Shown here piece after piece: positions 24,953 through 34,222 of a stretch of 64,000 bases of DNA. How positions within the stretch are numbered: the stretch's first letter is position 1; every line of letters begins with the position of its first letter. The position numbers were made by a program, and so were the translations under genes. The stretch is from Streptosporangium album. GTDB lineage: Bacteria > Actinomycetota > Actinomycetes > Streptosporangiales > Streptosporangiaceae. The notes under the pieces were generated by a model that saw only the letters and a list, made by a program, of their open reading frames with translations, did not search any database and was not told the DNA's origin. The stretch is taken from contig NZ_JACHJU010000003.1 of assembly GCF_014203795.1 (NCBI RefSeq), forward strand, positions 1 to 64,000, read 5' to 3'.

Positions 24953-26989
24953 TTGGCCCGTAAGCTCGGAGCTGCCTCCACCAGGGGCGCGGAGAAGGAG
25001 CGGTCCATCATCACCCCAACCAGCTTCGCGGAATCGCTGCGTCAGTATCGGCACGCGGCACGTCTCACGCTGGAACAGCTCGCCGAAGCATCCGGGGTCA
25101 GTGCCCGGACCTTGTCGGACATGGAGCGCGGACGCAGCACAGGACCTCAGCACCGGACCGTCACCGCTTTGGCGCAGGCGCTCTCGCTTGGGGAGGACGA
25201 CCGTAAGCAGTTCATCGACCTGGCCAGAGACGGTCGGCTGCGGGATCACTGGACGCGTCCGACCGGTCTGTGTGAGCTGCCGCGATCGGTTGACGACTTC
25301 ACCGGCCGTGCCACCGAGCTGGCCTGGACCGACGACTTCGTGCGCGCCGGCGATGCGCCGGGTGCCGCCGGCGTCGCGCTCATCACCGGCGCGGCGGGTC
25401 TGGGCAAGACCACGTTCGCCGTGCGCGCCGCCCATGTCCTGCGGCCGAGCTTCCCGGACGGGGTGCTCTTCGTCGACCTGTTCGGCATGTCCCCCCGGCC
25501 CCTCACCGTCGATGACGCCCTGATGCACCTGCTGCGCGCGCTCGGCACCGCAGATCGGCTGATGCCCCACGACCTGCTGGAGCGCGCGTCGTTATACCGG
25601 TCGCTGTTACGGCAGCGGCGGGTCCTGGTCGTGCTCGACAACGCCGGGTCGGAAGAGCAGATACGCCCGATCCTCCCCGGTGGCGGCCCCAGCAGAGCAC
25701 TCGTGACCAGCCGGCGGCTGCTGGCCGGTCTGGAGGGGGTGCACAGGCTGAGTCTCGGCCCGCTGCCGCCGGTGGAAGCGGCTGAGCTGCTGACCGGGAT
25801 TGTGGCGAAGCGTGGTTCCTCGGACGGCGGAGCGGCGATCAGCGAGCTTGCCCAGTTCTGTAGCGGTCTACCCCTAGCCTTGCGGATCGTCGGGAATCGG
25901 CTGGTTAGCCGGCCTGCCTGGCCAGCCGCCGAATTCGCCGACCGGCTGGCGGACAAGGAGCGGCGCCTCGATCAGCTCAGAGCCGGCGACCTCAAGGTCG
26001 CGACCGCGTTTGGGATGTCCTATGAGCAGCTCGCGGTGCTCGCGCGGCGGGTCTTCCGCAGGCTTTCCCTCGTGCCCGGCCGGGACTTCGACGCCGACCT
26101 CGCCGACCTGTCCTCCCCGGAGGAGGCCGGCCACTGGCTGCGCGTGAATGTGGACAACTGGCTGGGTGCGTTGCGGACGGCAGCGAGCGGCGGCCGGCAC
26201 TCCGCCGTCCTCGACTGCGCCGAGTCGATGTACTGGTTCTCCGACCGGTGGATGCACGCGCCGCACTGGCACGAGGTCTTCACCCTCGGTGCCGAGGCCG
26301 CCGCTGCCCTGGGCGATCCGGCCCGGCAGGCCACGCAGCTGAACTCGCTGGCCTGGGTCCATCTGGTGCCGCGAGACGACCCGGAGACCACACTGCGGTA
26401 CACAGCCCAGGCGATGGACCTCGCCACCCGCAGTGGCGCCACGGCGCAGATTGCCTGGGCCCACCACAACACGGGAGGCGCGCTTCGAAGGCTCGGACGG
26501 CTCGATGAGGCCACTGCGTCGGAAACCCAGGCCGCGGAGATGTTCAAGGCCAACGGCGACATCGATGCGTACTGCCAGTGTCTCGGCGCCCTCGGCACCT
26601 GCCTTCGCGACGCCGGACACTACGCCGAGGCACTGGAGCAGTACCTCGACTTGTGGGCCCTGCTGAACGACGACCGGTCGGGGATGACGCCGAGCATCGC
26701 GGCGTTCACCCGCCCGATCGCGCTTGCTCGCGTCGGCGAATGTCTGGGATTGCTCGGCCACCGGACCGAAGCGATCATCAAGCTCACCGAGGCGATCAGC
26801 CTCATGGAGCAGGCTCAGTTGCCCGTCCCGCAGGCCCGCTCCCTGGAGACACTGGCGGCCTTGCTAGCCGACGAGGGCCGGACCGGCGAAAGCCGCCAAG
26901 CCTACGCACGTGCGGCCGAGGTGTTCGAGGCGATCGGCGACACGGAGGCGGCCGGCCGCTGCCGCGACCTGGCGACCGCTCCGCACTGA
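24953..26989 (+). CDS. XRE-HTH / NB-ARC ATPase / TPR regulator
   Basis: About 679 residues in the AfsR-like STAND style. An XRE HTH (FAESLRQYRHAARLTLEQLAEASGVSARTLSDMERGRS) comes first. An NB-ARC ATPase follows, with Walker A GAAGLGKTT, Walker B VLVVLDNAG and SGLPLALRIVGNRL. The C-terminus is TPR repeats (LNSLAWVHL, HHNTGGALRRLGRLDEA, LGTCLRDAGHYAEAL). The start is unclear: in-frame TTGs lie at 24857, 24938 and 24953. The best ribosome-binding site (GGAGAAGGAG, 24991-25000) points to an ATC at 25007, just before the conserved HTH. It may control the hydrolase genes next to it. Confidence 0.8.
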   Translation: MARKLGAASTRGAEKERSIITPTSFAESLRQYRHAARLTLEQLAEASGVSARTLSDMERGRSTGPQHRTVTALAQALSLGEDDRKQFIDLARDGRLRDHWTRPTGLCELPRSVDDFTGRATELAWTDDFVRAGDAPGAAGVALITGAAGLGKTTFAVRAAHVLRPSFPDGVLFVDLFGMSPRPLTVDDALMHLLRALGTADRLMPHDLLERASLYRSLLRQRRVLVVLDNAGSEEQIRPILPGGGPSRALVTSRRLLAGLEGVHRLSLGPLPPVEAAELLTGIVAKRGSSDGGAAISELAQFCSGLPLALRIVGNRLVSRPAWPAAEFADRLADKERRLDQLRAGDLKVATAFGMSYEQLAVLARRVFRRLSLVPGRDFDADLADLSSPEEAGHWLRVNVDNWLGALRTAASGGRHSAVLDCAESMYWFSDRWMHAPHWHEVFTLGAEAAAALGDPARQATQLNSLAWVHLVPRDDPETTLRYTAQAMDLATRSGATAQIAWAHHNTGGALRRLGRLDEATASETQAAEMFKANGDIDAYCQCLGALGTCLRDAGHYAEALEQYLDLWALLNDDRSGMTPSIAAFTRPIALARVGECLGLLGHRTEAIIKLTEAISLMEQAQLPVPQARSLETLAALLADEGRTGESRQAYARAAEVFEAIGDTEAAGRCRDLATAPH

Positions 26990-27116
26990 GCTGCCGAGTG
27001 CCGGTTTCCGCAGTACTTCTGCGTGCTGTTCTGCATGGTTCGTGATCTTCCACGCGACTTGAATGGGGGCACATCGGACAGGCATCGGGCCTGTCCAATC
27101 CGGGTAAGGAGCGACC

Positions 27117-27797
27117 ATGACGACCATCCGGAACATCGTGCTGGTGCACGGCGGCTTCGTGGACGGGTCCGGCTGGCAGGGCATCTACGACGACCTGGCC
27201 AAGGACGGCTTCCACGTCCGGATCGTGCAGAACCCGACGCTGTCGCTGGAGGGTGACGTCGCCGCGACCCGCCAGGTCCTGGATGCGCTCGACGGCCCGG
27301 CCGTCCTCGTCGGCCACTCCTACGGCGGGGCCGTCATCAGTGAGGCCGGCACCCACCCCAACGTGGCCGCGCTCGCGTACATCGCCGCGTTCGCCCCCGA
27401 CAAGGGCGAGTCGGTCAGCACGCTCATCGCCGACCCGCCGCCCGGGGCGCCGGTACCGCCGATCCTGCCCCCGCGCGACGGCTTCCTGTTCCTCGACCGT
27501 GACAGGTTCCACGGCGCGTTCGCCGCCGACCTGCCCGCGCGGCTGGCCGCGTTCATGGCCGACGCGCAGGTCCCCTGGGGCGTGGACGCCCTCGGCGGGG
27601 CGGTCACCGAGCCGGCCTGGCGGCACAAGCCCAGCTGGTACCTCGTGGCCACCGAGGATCACATGATCCCGCCGCCCGCCCAGCGCGCCATGGCCGAACG
27701 CGCCGGAGCGTTCGTCGTCGAAGCCGTCGGCAGCCACGCCGTCTACGTCTCCCAGCCCGCCACGGTCGCCAACCTCATCCGCCAGGCCGCAGCCTGA
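27117..27797 (+). CDS. Alpha/beta hydrolase, copy 1 of a duplicated pair
   Basis: A 226-residue soluble hydrolase. The start NIVLVHGGFVDGSGWQ is the oxyanion region. GPAVLVGHSYGGAVISEAG has the nucleophile Ser68. A late His occurs in GSHAVYVSQP, and the Asp is probably in VATEDHMIPP. Relatives in actinomycetes and rhizobia act as small esterases or salicylate-ester/lactone hydrolases. It shares nearly the whole sequence with the protein at 30695-31369, on the other side of a LAL regulator. GTAAGGAGCGACC provides the ribosome-binding site. Confidence 0.85.
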   Translation: MTTIRNIVLVHGGFVDGSGWQGIYDDLAKDGFHVRIVQNPTLSLEGDVAATRQVLDALDGPAVLVGHSYGGAVISEAGTHPNVAALAYIAAFAPDKGESVSTLIADPPPGAPVPPILPPRDGFLFLDRDRFHGAFAADLPARLAAFMADAQVPWGVDALGGAVTEPAWRHKPSWYLVATEDHMIPPPAQRAMAERAGAFVVEAVGSHAVYVSQPATVANLIRQAAA

Positions 27798-27906
27798 TGG
27801 CAGCTGTCACGAGCGAGGTGCTCGCGCAGGTCGCGGCGGGACCGTCCAACCGCGGCCGGCGAGGCCCGGCTGACGATCACCGGCCGGACATTACAAGGGG
27901 TGCGGT

Positions 27907-30618
27907 GTGAGCATCGTTCTCGTGGCAATGCCCGCCCTCATAGGACGAGACTCCGAACTGCGCGACCTGTTGACGCTGCTGGATGGCGCGAAGGACGGTG
28001 GCGGCGCGCTCGTGTTGAGCGGCGCGGCGGGCGTCGGCAAGTCAGCGTTGCTCGAGGCCGCCATGGCCGAGGCCACGGCCAGGGGCGCGCGCGTGCTGAC
28101 CGTGACCGGCGTATCCGCCGAAGGCCAGGTCCCCTACGAGGGTCTGCGCAGGCTGCTCGCGGGAACCGGGCTCGTGCCCGGCGACCTCGACGGCGGGCCA
28201 CTGCGCGCCGCGATGTCCGTGCTGCATCGGTTGTCCGCGCTGGCGGGAGACTCGCCTGTGATACTCGCCGTCGAGGACGCGCACTGGCTGGACGAGCCGA
28301 GCTGGGAGGCGCTCGCGTTCGTCGGCCGCCGGTTGCGCTCGGACGCTGTCATATTCCTGACGACCCTGCGCGACGACGCCGACGCGCAGGCCAGGCTCGC
28401 CGCGTCGGGCCTGCCCGCGCTGACGGTGCCGCCGCTGACCGATCAAGCGGCGGCGGAACTGCTGGCGCGGGTCGCGCCAGACCTGGGCATCGCGCTGCGC
28501 GCCCGCGTGCTGGCGGAGGCGGCGGGCAACCCGCTCGCACTGATGGAGTTCGCCGCGATGGCGTCCCGGCACGACCAGGAGATGCTCGCGTCGAGCAGGC
28601 TGCCTCTGACTGAGCGGCTGGAGCGCGCGTTCGCCCAGGCGCTTGCCGCGCTACCCGCCGACACCAGAACCCTGGCGCTCGTCGCCGCCCTCAACGAGGA
28701 CGACGCGATCGAGGAGAACACGCGGGCCGCGTCCCTGCTGGCGGGCACGCCGATCGGGGCGTCCGCGCTGGCCCCCGCTACCCGGGCAGGGCTGGTCGTG
28801 ACCGACGCCGCGCGCGTCAGGTTCCGGCACCCGCTGATCAGGTCGGCGATCGTCCAGGCGGCCGGGGCCGACCTGTTACGCGAGGCACACGCCGCGCTCG
28901 CCGCCGCCCTGCCCGATGACGACGACCGCAGGATCTGGCACCGAGCGGCCGCCGCGGCGTCCTATGACGACAACGTCGCCGCCGGGCTCGCCGCCGCCGC
29001 GCTGCGCGCCGAAGGCAGGGGCGCGTCGGGGCGTGCGCTGGAAGCTCAGGAGCGCGCCGCCTACCTCACCGCGGACCCGGCCCTCCGGGGTGCGCGGCTG
29101 GTCGACGCGGCCATCATGGCCTTCGGCCTCGGCGACCGCGCCGCCCTGGAGCGCCTCGTCGGCCGCGCGGAGGACGCCGATCTCGCTCCGATCGACCGGT
29201 CAAGGCTCACCTACTTCCGCGACCTCGCCCTGCATTTCGTGTGGACCGGCGTGGACCGGCTGTCCGATCTCGGCGAGTTCCTCGACGAGATGCGCGCACG
29301 TGACGGCTCGGCGTTCGCGCTGCGCTGGCTGGCCGGGGTCAGTATGCGCTGGTACTTTTCCAACCCGACGCGGGAGAGCCGCGCGCCTGTACTCGCCGCG
29401 ATCGAACGGCTGGCCGTACCCCAGGACGACCCGCAGGTCGTCTCGTCGCTCGCGATGATCACCCCCGTCGAGCGTGGCAGGCAGATACTCGTCCAGCTCG
29501 ATGCGCTGAGCAGGGCGAGCTGGGTCAGCCCGCACAACCTGCAACTGCTGGGCGGGGCGGCGAACGCGGTCGGGGCGTTCCCGCTGGGCGCCCGGCTGTA
29601 CGCGGAGGCGAGCGCGGGGATGCGGGCGCGGGGGCCGTTCGGGTCGCTCGCGCATTCGCTCGTCGGGCAGGCGACGTCAGCGGCACGGCTCGGCGACACC
29701 CGGCTCGGGAGCATCGCCGCCGCCGAGGCCAGGGCGCTGGCCTCGGAGACCAGGCAGCCGCAGTGGGTGCTCACCGTGGACGCCGCATCGGCCGAGATCC
29801 ACGCGTTGCGCGGCGCGACGGACGTCGCGCGCGATCTCGCCGGGCAGGTAGAACGGGCGTTCCTGTCGGCGGGCGCGTACCCGATGCTGTCCCTGGTGCA
29901 GCTCGCGCGGGGGGCCGCCGGGCTGGCGGACGGGACCTTCGACGCGGCCTGGGACGCGCTGCGCCCGATCTTCAACCCGAGCGAGGTCAGCTACCACCAG
30001 TACGTGCGGCTGTGGGCGCTGCCGCATCTGGCGGAGGCGGCGCTACTCAGCGGACGGCAAGCGGAGCTGCGCGGGGTCGCCGACGAGTTGGCCCCGCTGA
30101 TCGAGGAGAGCGGGTCACCGGTCGGGCAGGTCGCCCTCGCCTACGTCAGAGCCGTCACCGCGCCCGACGAGAGCGCCGAGGAGCTGTTCACGCAGGCGCT
30201 CCGTGACGACCTGGTCGGCTGGCCGTTCGAACGGGCGCGACTGCGGTACGCGTGGGGCGCGTGGCTGCGCCGCCAGCGTCGCGCCGCCGAGGCCAGGGCG
30301 CCGCTGCGCGCGGCGGCCGAGGCGTTCGACGCCCTCGGTGCGGTGCCCTGGTCGGAGCGTGCGCTGCGCGAGCTGCGCGCGAGCGGCGAGCGAATCCGCC
30401 GCAAGCACGACACCCGCGACCGGCTCACCGCCCAAGAGCTCCAGATCGCGCAACTCGTCGCGGACGGCCTGACCAACCGCGACATCGGCCAGCGGCTGTT
30501 CGTCTCGCCCCGCACGGTCAGCACGCACCTGTCGCGCATCTTCCCCAAGCTCGGCATCACCACGCGCGGCGAGCTGAGCCGTCTCATGACCGCGCGGGAG
30601 GGCGATTACATCATTTGA
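27907..30618 (+). CDS. LAL-type LuxR regulator (AAA ATPase + C-terminal HTH)
   Basis: A 903-residue large ATP-binding LuxR protein. The N-terminal AAA region reads LIGRDSELRDLLTLLDGAKDGGGALVLSGAAGVGKSALLEAA (Walker A, residues 39-46), with Walker B VILAVEDAHWLDEPSW. A long helical, TPR-like middle follows. The LuxR HTH is at the end: LTAQELQIAQLVADGLTNRDIGQRLFVSPRTVSTHLSRIFPKLGI. The GTG at 27907 has AAGGGG upstream. It sits between two near-duplicate hydrolase genes on the same strand and is the natural candidate to activate them. Its ligand is unknown. Confidence 0.9.
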   Translation: MSIVLVAMPALIGRDSELRDLLTLLDGAKDGGGALVLSGAAGVGKSALLEAAMAEATARGARVLTVTGVSAEGQVPYEGLRRLLAGTGLVPGDLDGGPLRAAMSVLHRLSALAGDSPVILAVEDAHWLDEPSWEALAFVGRRLRSDAVIFLTTLRDDADAQARLAASGLPALTVPPLTDQAAAELLARVAPDLGIALRARVLAEAAGNPLALMEFAAMASRHDQEMLASSRLPLTERLERAFAQALAALPADTRTLALVAALNEDDAIEENTRAASLLAGTPIGASALAPATRAGLVVTDAARVRFRHPLIRSAIVQAAGADLLREAHAALAAALPDDDDRRIWHRAAAAASYDDNVAAGLAAAALRAEGRGASGRALEAQERAAYLTADPALRGARLVDAAIMAFGLGDRAALERLVGRAEDADLAPIDRSRLTYFRDLALHFVWTGVDRLSDLGEFLDEMRARDGSAFALRWLAGVSMRWYFSNPTRESRAPVLAAIERLAVPQDDPQVVSSLAMITPVERGRQILVQLDALSRASWVSPHNLQLLGGAANAVGAFPLGARLYAEASAGMRARGPFGSLAHSLVGQATSAARLGDTRLGSIAAAEARALASETRQPQWVLTVDAASAEIHALRGATDVARDLAGQVERAFLSAGAYPMLSLVQLARGAAGLADGTFDAAWDALRPIFNPSEVSYHQYVRLWALPHLAEAALLSGRQAELRGVADELAPLIEESGSPVGQVALAYVRAVTAPDESAEELFTQALRDDLVGWPFERARLRYAWGAWLRRQRRAAEARAPLRAAAEAFDALGAVPWSERALRELRASGERIRRKHDTRDRLTAQELQIAQLVADGLTNRDIGQRLFVSPRTVSTHLSRIFPKLGITTRGELSRLMTAREGDYII

Positions 30619-30694
30619 CGTACGCGAAGCCAGGCGCCCGATTCCTACCGTGAGAAGCGCTCCACCATCCCTTCTCCCTTCGCAGAGGAGCGAC

Positions 30695-31369
30695 ATGATC
30701 CGCAACATCGTGCTCGTCCACGGCGGCTTCGTCGACGGCTCCGGCTGGCAGGCCGTCTACGACCTGCTCGTCGCCGACGGCTTCCGAGTGTCGGTCGTGC
30801 AGAACCCGACGCTGTCGCTCGACGGTGACGTCGCCGCGACCCGCCAGGTCCTGGACTCGCTCGACGGCCCCGCCGTACTCGTGGGCCACTCCTACGGCGG
30901 CGTCGTCATCAGCGAGGCCGGCACCCACCCCAACGTCGCGGCACTCGCGTACATCGCCGCGTTCGCCCCCGACAAGGGCGAGTCGGTCAACACGCTCATC
31001 GCCGACCCGCCGCCCGGGGCGCCCGTCCCGCCGATCCTGCCCCCGGTGAACGGATTCCTCCTCCTCGACCGGGACAAGTTCGCCACGTCGTTCGCGGGGG
31101 ACCTGCCCGCCGACCAGGCGGCGTTCATGGCCGACTCGCAGGTCCCCTGGGGCGTGGACGCCCTCGGCGGCGCGGTCACCGAACCCGCGTGGCGCACCAA
31201 GCCGTCCTGGTACCTGGTGGCGACCGACGACCGGATGATCCCGCCGCCCGCCCAGCACGCCATGGCACAGCGCGCCGGGGCGACCGTCGCGGAGACGCCG
31301 GGCAGCCACTCGGTCTACCTGTCGCAGCCCGCCGCGGCCGCCGACCTCATCCGCCAGGCCGCCGCCTGA
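30695..31369 (+). CDS. Alpha/beta hydrolase, copy 2 of the pair
   Basis: A 224-residue hydrolase with the same motifs as copy 1: IVLVHGGFVDGSGWQ, AVLVGHSYGGVVISEAG and GSHSVYLSQP. Long identical peptides, such as HPNVAALAYIAAFAPDKGES and IADPPPGAPVPPILPP, show recent duplication, while third codon positions have drifted. The ATG at 30695 has CAGAGGAG upstream; an earlier in-frame start (30650) lacks one. A terminator hairpin follows at 31394-31434. Confidence 0.85.
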   Translation: MIRNIVLVHGGFVDGSGWQAVYDLLVADGFRVSVVQNPTLSLDGDVAATRQVLDSLDGPAVLVGHSYGGVVISEAGTHPNVAALAYIAAFAPDKGESVNTLIADPPPGAPVPPILPPVNGFLLLDRDKFATSFAGDLPADQAAFMADSQVPWGVDALGGAVTEPAWRTKPSWYLVATDDRMIPPPAQHAMAQRAGATVAETPGSHSVYLSQPAAAADLIRQAAA

Positions 31370-31393
31370 CGACCCGCCTGGCGCACCAATGGC

Positions 31394-31434
31394 GGCGCTC
31401 GACCTGCGAGGCCGTGTCGTACAGGTCGAGCGCC
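31394..31434. terminator. 13-bp stem terminator
   Basis: GGCGCTCGACCTG (31394-31406) pairs perfectly with CAGGTCGAGCGCC (31422-31434) around a 15-base loop, just after hydrolase copy 2. Confidence 0.75.
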
Positions 31435-31482
31435 GTTACCGGGGTCCACAGCTTTCCCCACCGACTCCCACTGGAGACAGAC

Positions 31483-32319
31483 ATGCACGCTCGTTCCGCC
31501 TTGCCGCGCCGTATGGTGCTCGCCGTCGCTGCCGGCGGCCTGGCCGCCGCGCTCCTCACCGTGCCGTCCGCGTCCGCGGCCGCCGCGCACGATGAGGCCT
31601 CCGCTACGGCCAAGCCCACGATCGTCTTGGTGCACGGCGGGTTCGCCGACGCCTCCGGCTGGAACGGCGTGATCCCCAGGCTCCAGGAGAAGGGCTATCC
31701 GGTCGTGGCGCCGGCCAACCCGCTGCGCGGCCTGCCGACCGACGCGCCGTACATCGCCAGCGTCCTGAAGTCGATCGAAGGGCCGATCGTGCTGGTCGGT
31801 CATTCGTACGGCGGAGCCGTGATCACGAACGCCGCCGTCGGGATCTCCAACGTCAAGGCGCTGGTCTACGTCGCCGGCATGGTGCCCGACGAGGGCGAGA
31901 CCCTCGCCGAGCTGTTCGCGAAGTACCCCACCAGCCAGATCCCCGACAGCATCCGGGAGGTGCCTTTCACCAACGCGGACGGCAGCACCGGCATCGATCT
32001 GTACCTCAAGCCGGACAAGTTCCGCAGCACCTTCGCCGCCGACCTGCCCGCCTCCACCACCCGTCTCATGCAGGCCGGCCAGCGTCCGTTCGCCGCCTCT
32101 TCCTACACCGACAAGACCAAGGGCGCCGCCTGGCGCACCATCCCCTCCTGGGCAGTGATGTCCACCCAGGACAAGGCCATCCCGCCCGCGCTCCAGCGCT
32201 TCTTCTTCAAGCGCGCCCGCGCTCGCATCACCGAGGTGGCCACCTCGCACGTCCCGATGATCAGCCAGCCGAGCGTGGTGACCCGCGTCATCCAAGAGGC
32301 TGCTCGTGCCGTCGACTGA
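31483..32319 (+). CDS. Secreted alpha/beta hydrolase, third paralogue
   Basis: A 278-residue hydrolase related to the two copies upstream but exported. The signal (LPRRMVLAVAAGGLAAALLTVPSASA) contains no twin arginine followed by a typical Tat motif, so Sec is likelier. Catalytic elements are TIVLVHGGFADASGWNG, IVLVGHSYGGAVITNAA and the His in ATSHVPMISQPS. Compared with the cytosolic pair it differs through most of the lid region. Its last 14 nt overlap the GTG of the lactonase-like gene, so the two are coupled. Confidence 0.85.
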   Translation: MHARSALPRRMVLAVAAGGLAAALLTVPSASAAAAHDEASATAKPTIVLVHGGFADASGWNGVIPRLQEKGYPVVAPANPLRGLPTDAPYIASVLKSIEGPIVLVGHSYGGAVITNAAVGISNVKALVYVAGMVPDEGETLAELFAKYPTSQIPDSIREVPFTNADGSTGIDLYLKPDKFRSTFAADLPASTTRLMQAGQRPFAASSYTDKTKGAAWRTIPSWAVMSTQDKAIPPALQRFFFKRARARITEVATSHVPMISQPSVVTRVIQEAARAVD

Positions 32320-33277
32320 ATGGGTGGAGACCGTGCGCGGACGGGTGCCCGTCGCCGAACTGAAGACGGTCCTGATGCACGAGCACGTGTTCGTGACGAC
32401 GCCGGAGATCCAGCTCAACTACCCGCACCTGTGGCAGGAGGACGAGCGGATCGCCGAGGCGGTGAGCAAGCTCACGGCGTTGAAGCAGGTCGGTGTGGAC
32501 ACGATCGCCGACCCGACGGTGATCGGCCTGGGCCGCGACGTCGCCCGCATCGCCAAGGTCAACGCCCTGGTCGACATCAACATCATCGTAGCCACCGGGA
32601 TCTACACCTACGGCGACGTCCCGCACTTCTTCCAGTACCACGGCCCGGGAACGCTGCTCGGCGGTGATGAGCAGATGGTGTCGATGTTCGTCCAGGATCT
32701 GACCGAGGGCATCGCCGGAACGCAGGTCAAGGCCGCCTTCCTCAAATGCGCACTGGAAGGGGACCTGACTCCCGGAGTCGAACGCGTACTCCGGGCGGTG
32801 GCCGAAACCCACAAACGCACCGGAGCGCCGATCACCGTGCACACCAACCCGGCCAGGCGCACCGGACTGCTGGCGCAGCAGGTCCTGATGGAGGAAGGGG
32901 CCGACCTCGGCGCAGTGGTGATCGGGCACAGCGGGGACACCGCAGACCTGGACTACCTGCAGGAACTGATCGACAACGGCTCGTACGTGGGAATGGACCG
33001 GTTCGGCCTGGACATCCTGCTGCCCGAGGACAAGCGCGTGGCCACCGTCGCCACGCTCGCCGAGCGGGGGTTGTCCGAGCGGATGATGCTCTCGCACGAC
33101 GCCTCGTGTCACATCGACTGGTTCCCGCCCGGCGTGCGGGAACAGATCGCACCGAACTGGCACTACACCCACATCCACGGCACCGTTCTCCCCGCACTGC
33201 GCCAGGCCGGGGTCACCGACCAGCAGATCGACGTGATGCTGATCGACAACCCGCGCCGCTACCTCACCGCCATCTGA
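32306..33277 (+). CDS. Phosphotriesterase-family metal hydrolase (lactonase-like)
   Basis: A 323-residue amidohydrolase-superfamily barrel. All binuclear-metal ligands are present: His25 and His27 (VLMHEH), Lys147 for carboxylation (AAFLKCAL), His179 (ITVHTN), His208 (IGHSGD) and Asp265 (LSHDAS). Family members with this plan hydrolyse lactones or esters; true phosphotriesterase activity is usually weak. The GTG at 32306 overlaps the secreted hydrolase. A strong hairpin follows its stop. The grouping with four hydrolases suggests successive hydrolysis of an ester/lactone compound. Confidence 0.87.
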   Translation: MPSTEWVETVRGRVPVAELKTVLMHEHVFVTTPEIQLNYPHLWQEDERIAEAVSKLTALKQVGVDTIADPTVIGLGRDVARIAKVNALVDINIIVATGIYTYGDVPHFFQYHGPGTLLGGDEQMVSMFVQDLTEGIAGTQVKAAFLKCALEGDLTPGVERVLRAVAETHKRTGAPITVHTNPARRTGLLAQQVLMEEGADLGAVVIGHSGDTADLDYLQELIDNGSYVGMDRFGLDILLPEDKRVATVATLAERGLSERMMLSHDASCHIDWFPPGVREQIAPNWHYTHIHGTVLPALRQAGVTDQQIDVMLIDNPRRYLTAI

Positions 33278-33307
33278 GTGCTGCCCCGGGAATCCCCGGG
33301 GCAGCAC
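33278..33307. terminator. 13-bp stem terminator after the lactonase gene
   Basis: GTGCTGCCCCGGG (33278-33290) pairs with CCCGGGGCAGCAC (33295-33307) around the 4-base loop AATC, immediately after the stop codon. It also separates the following hydrolase gene from the operon. Confidence 0.8.
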
Positions 33308-33330
33308 TGCCTACTTCCAGGAGCACCCTT

Positions 33331-34125
33331 GTGAGCCTCGCCTCGCCCGGCGCCCACACTGTGAGCATTCAGGGTGTCCTGCAGCGTTACCACGTCGCGG
33401 GCTCAGGCCCGCTCTGCCTCGTCCACCCGGGCGGCCCCGGGCTGGGCTGGGAGTACCTGCGTATGCCGGACCTGGAGCAGCATCTGACACTGGTCTACCT
33501 GGAGCCGATCGGCACCGGCGGATTCGTCACCCAGCGCTACGCGCTGAACCACCCCACCGCCCTGGCAGGCCTGATCTTGTACGACACCTCGCCGCTCACG
33601 GGAGAGGAGTTCTGGAACCAGGCACTCGGCAACCTCGACCGCCTCCCGGAGCGTCACCCCGACCAGCCCGAGGCCGCCAGCATCCCGCAGGCCTTCCGGC
33701 AGATTTTGGCCGCCACCGACAACGAATCCTGCACCCGGGGTCTGCGTGCCGTACTGCCTGCTTACTTCGCCGACTACTGGGCCCGCGAGGCCGGCCTGGC
33801 CTCCCTGCGGGCTGCCATGCGTGCGTGGGTCGACCCGATGCGGGCGGGAGAGGCACCTTTCGACCACCGCGACCGGCTCCGCGACATCACCGCACCCACC
33901 CTGGTCATCAGCGGAGAGCACGACTTCATCTGCGGGCCCGCGTGGGGGCGGATGCTGCACCAGGGAATCACCCACTCCCGGTTCGTCGCCCTGGAAGGCA
34001 GCGGCCATCTGGGGCATCTCGAAGAACCCGAGGCTTTCACCTCCGCGATCGTCACCTTCACCCTCGATGCCGGCCAAGCGGCAGACTCCCGCACGTCGAC
34101 CCCACCTCCGGCGGAGCCGACGTGA
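33331..34125 (+). pseudogene. Alpha/beta hydrolase lacking its catalytic serine (internal deletion)
   Basis: The 264-residue product starts as a proline-iminopeptidase-like hydrolase (YHVAGSGPLCLVHPGGPGLGWEYLRMPDLEQHLTLVYLEPIGTG). It then jumps straight into GFVTQRYALNHPTALAGLILYDT. Family members have about 40 residues between these two, ending in the nucleophile elbow GHSxGGF. Here only the final GGF remains, so the catalytic Ser is gone while the frame is kept. The acid (SGEHDFICGP) and His (GSGHLGHLEEP) are intact. Either an inactivated gene or a non-catalytic protein. GTG start at 33331 with CAGGAG upstream. Confidence 0.7.
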
Positions 34126-34222
34126 TCAGGCACGCGCCGCGCGGCTGAGCCCAGGGCCTGGGCGGTCTCGGTGAGGGCGTGGCCGTGTCGGCGCCGTCTC
34201 CGGCGATCGCGACCTTGCCGCT

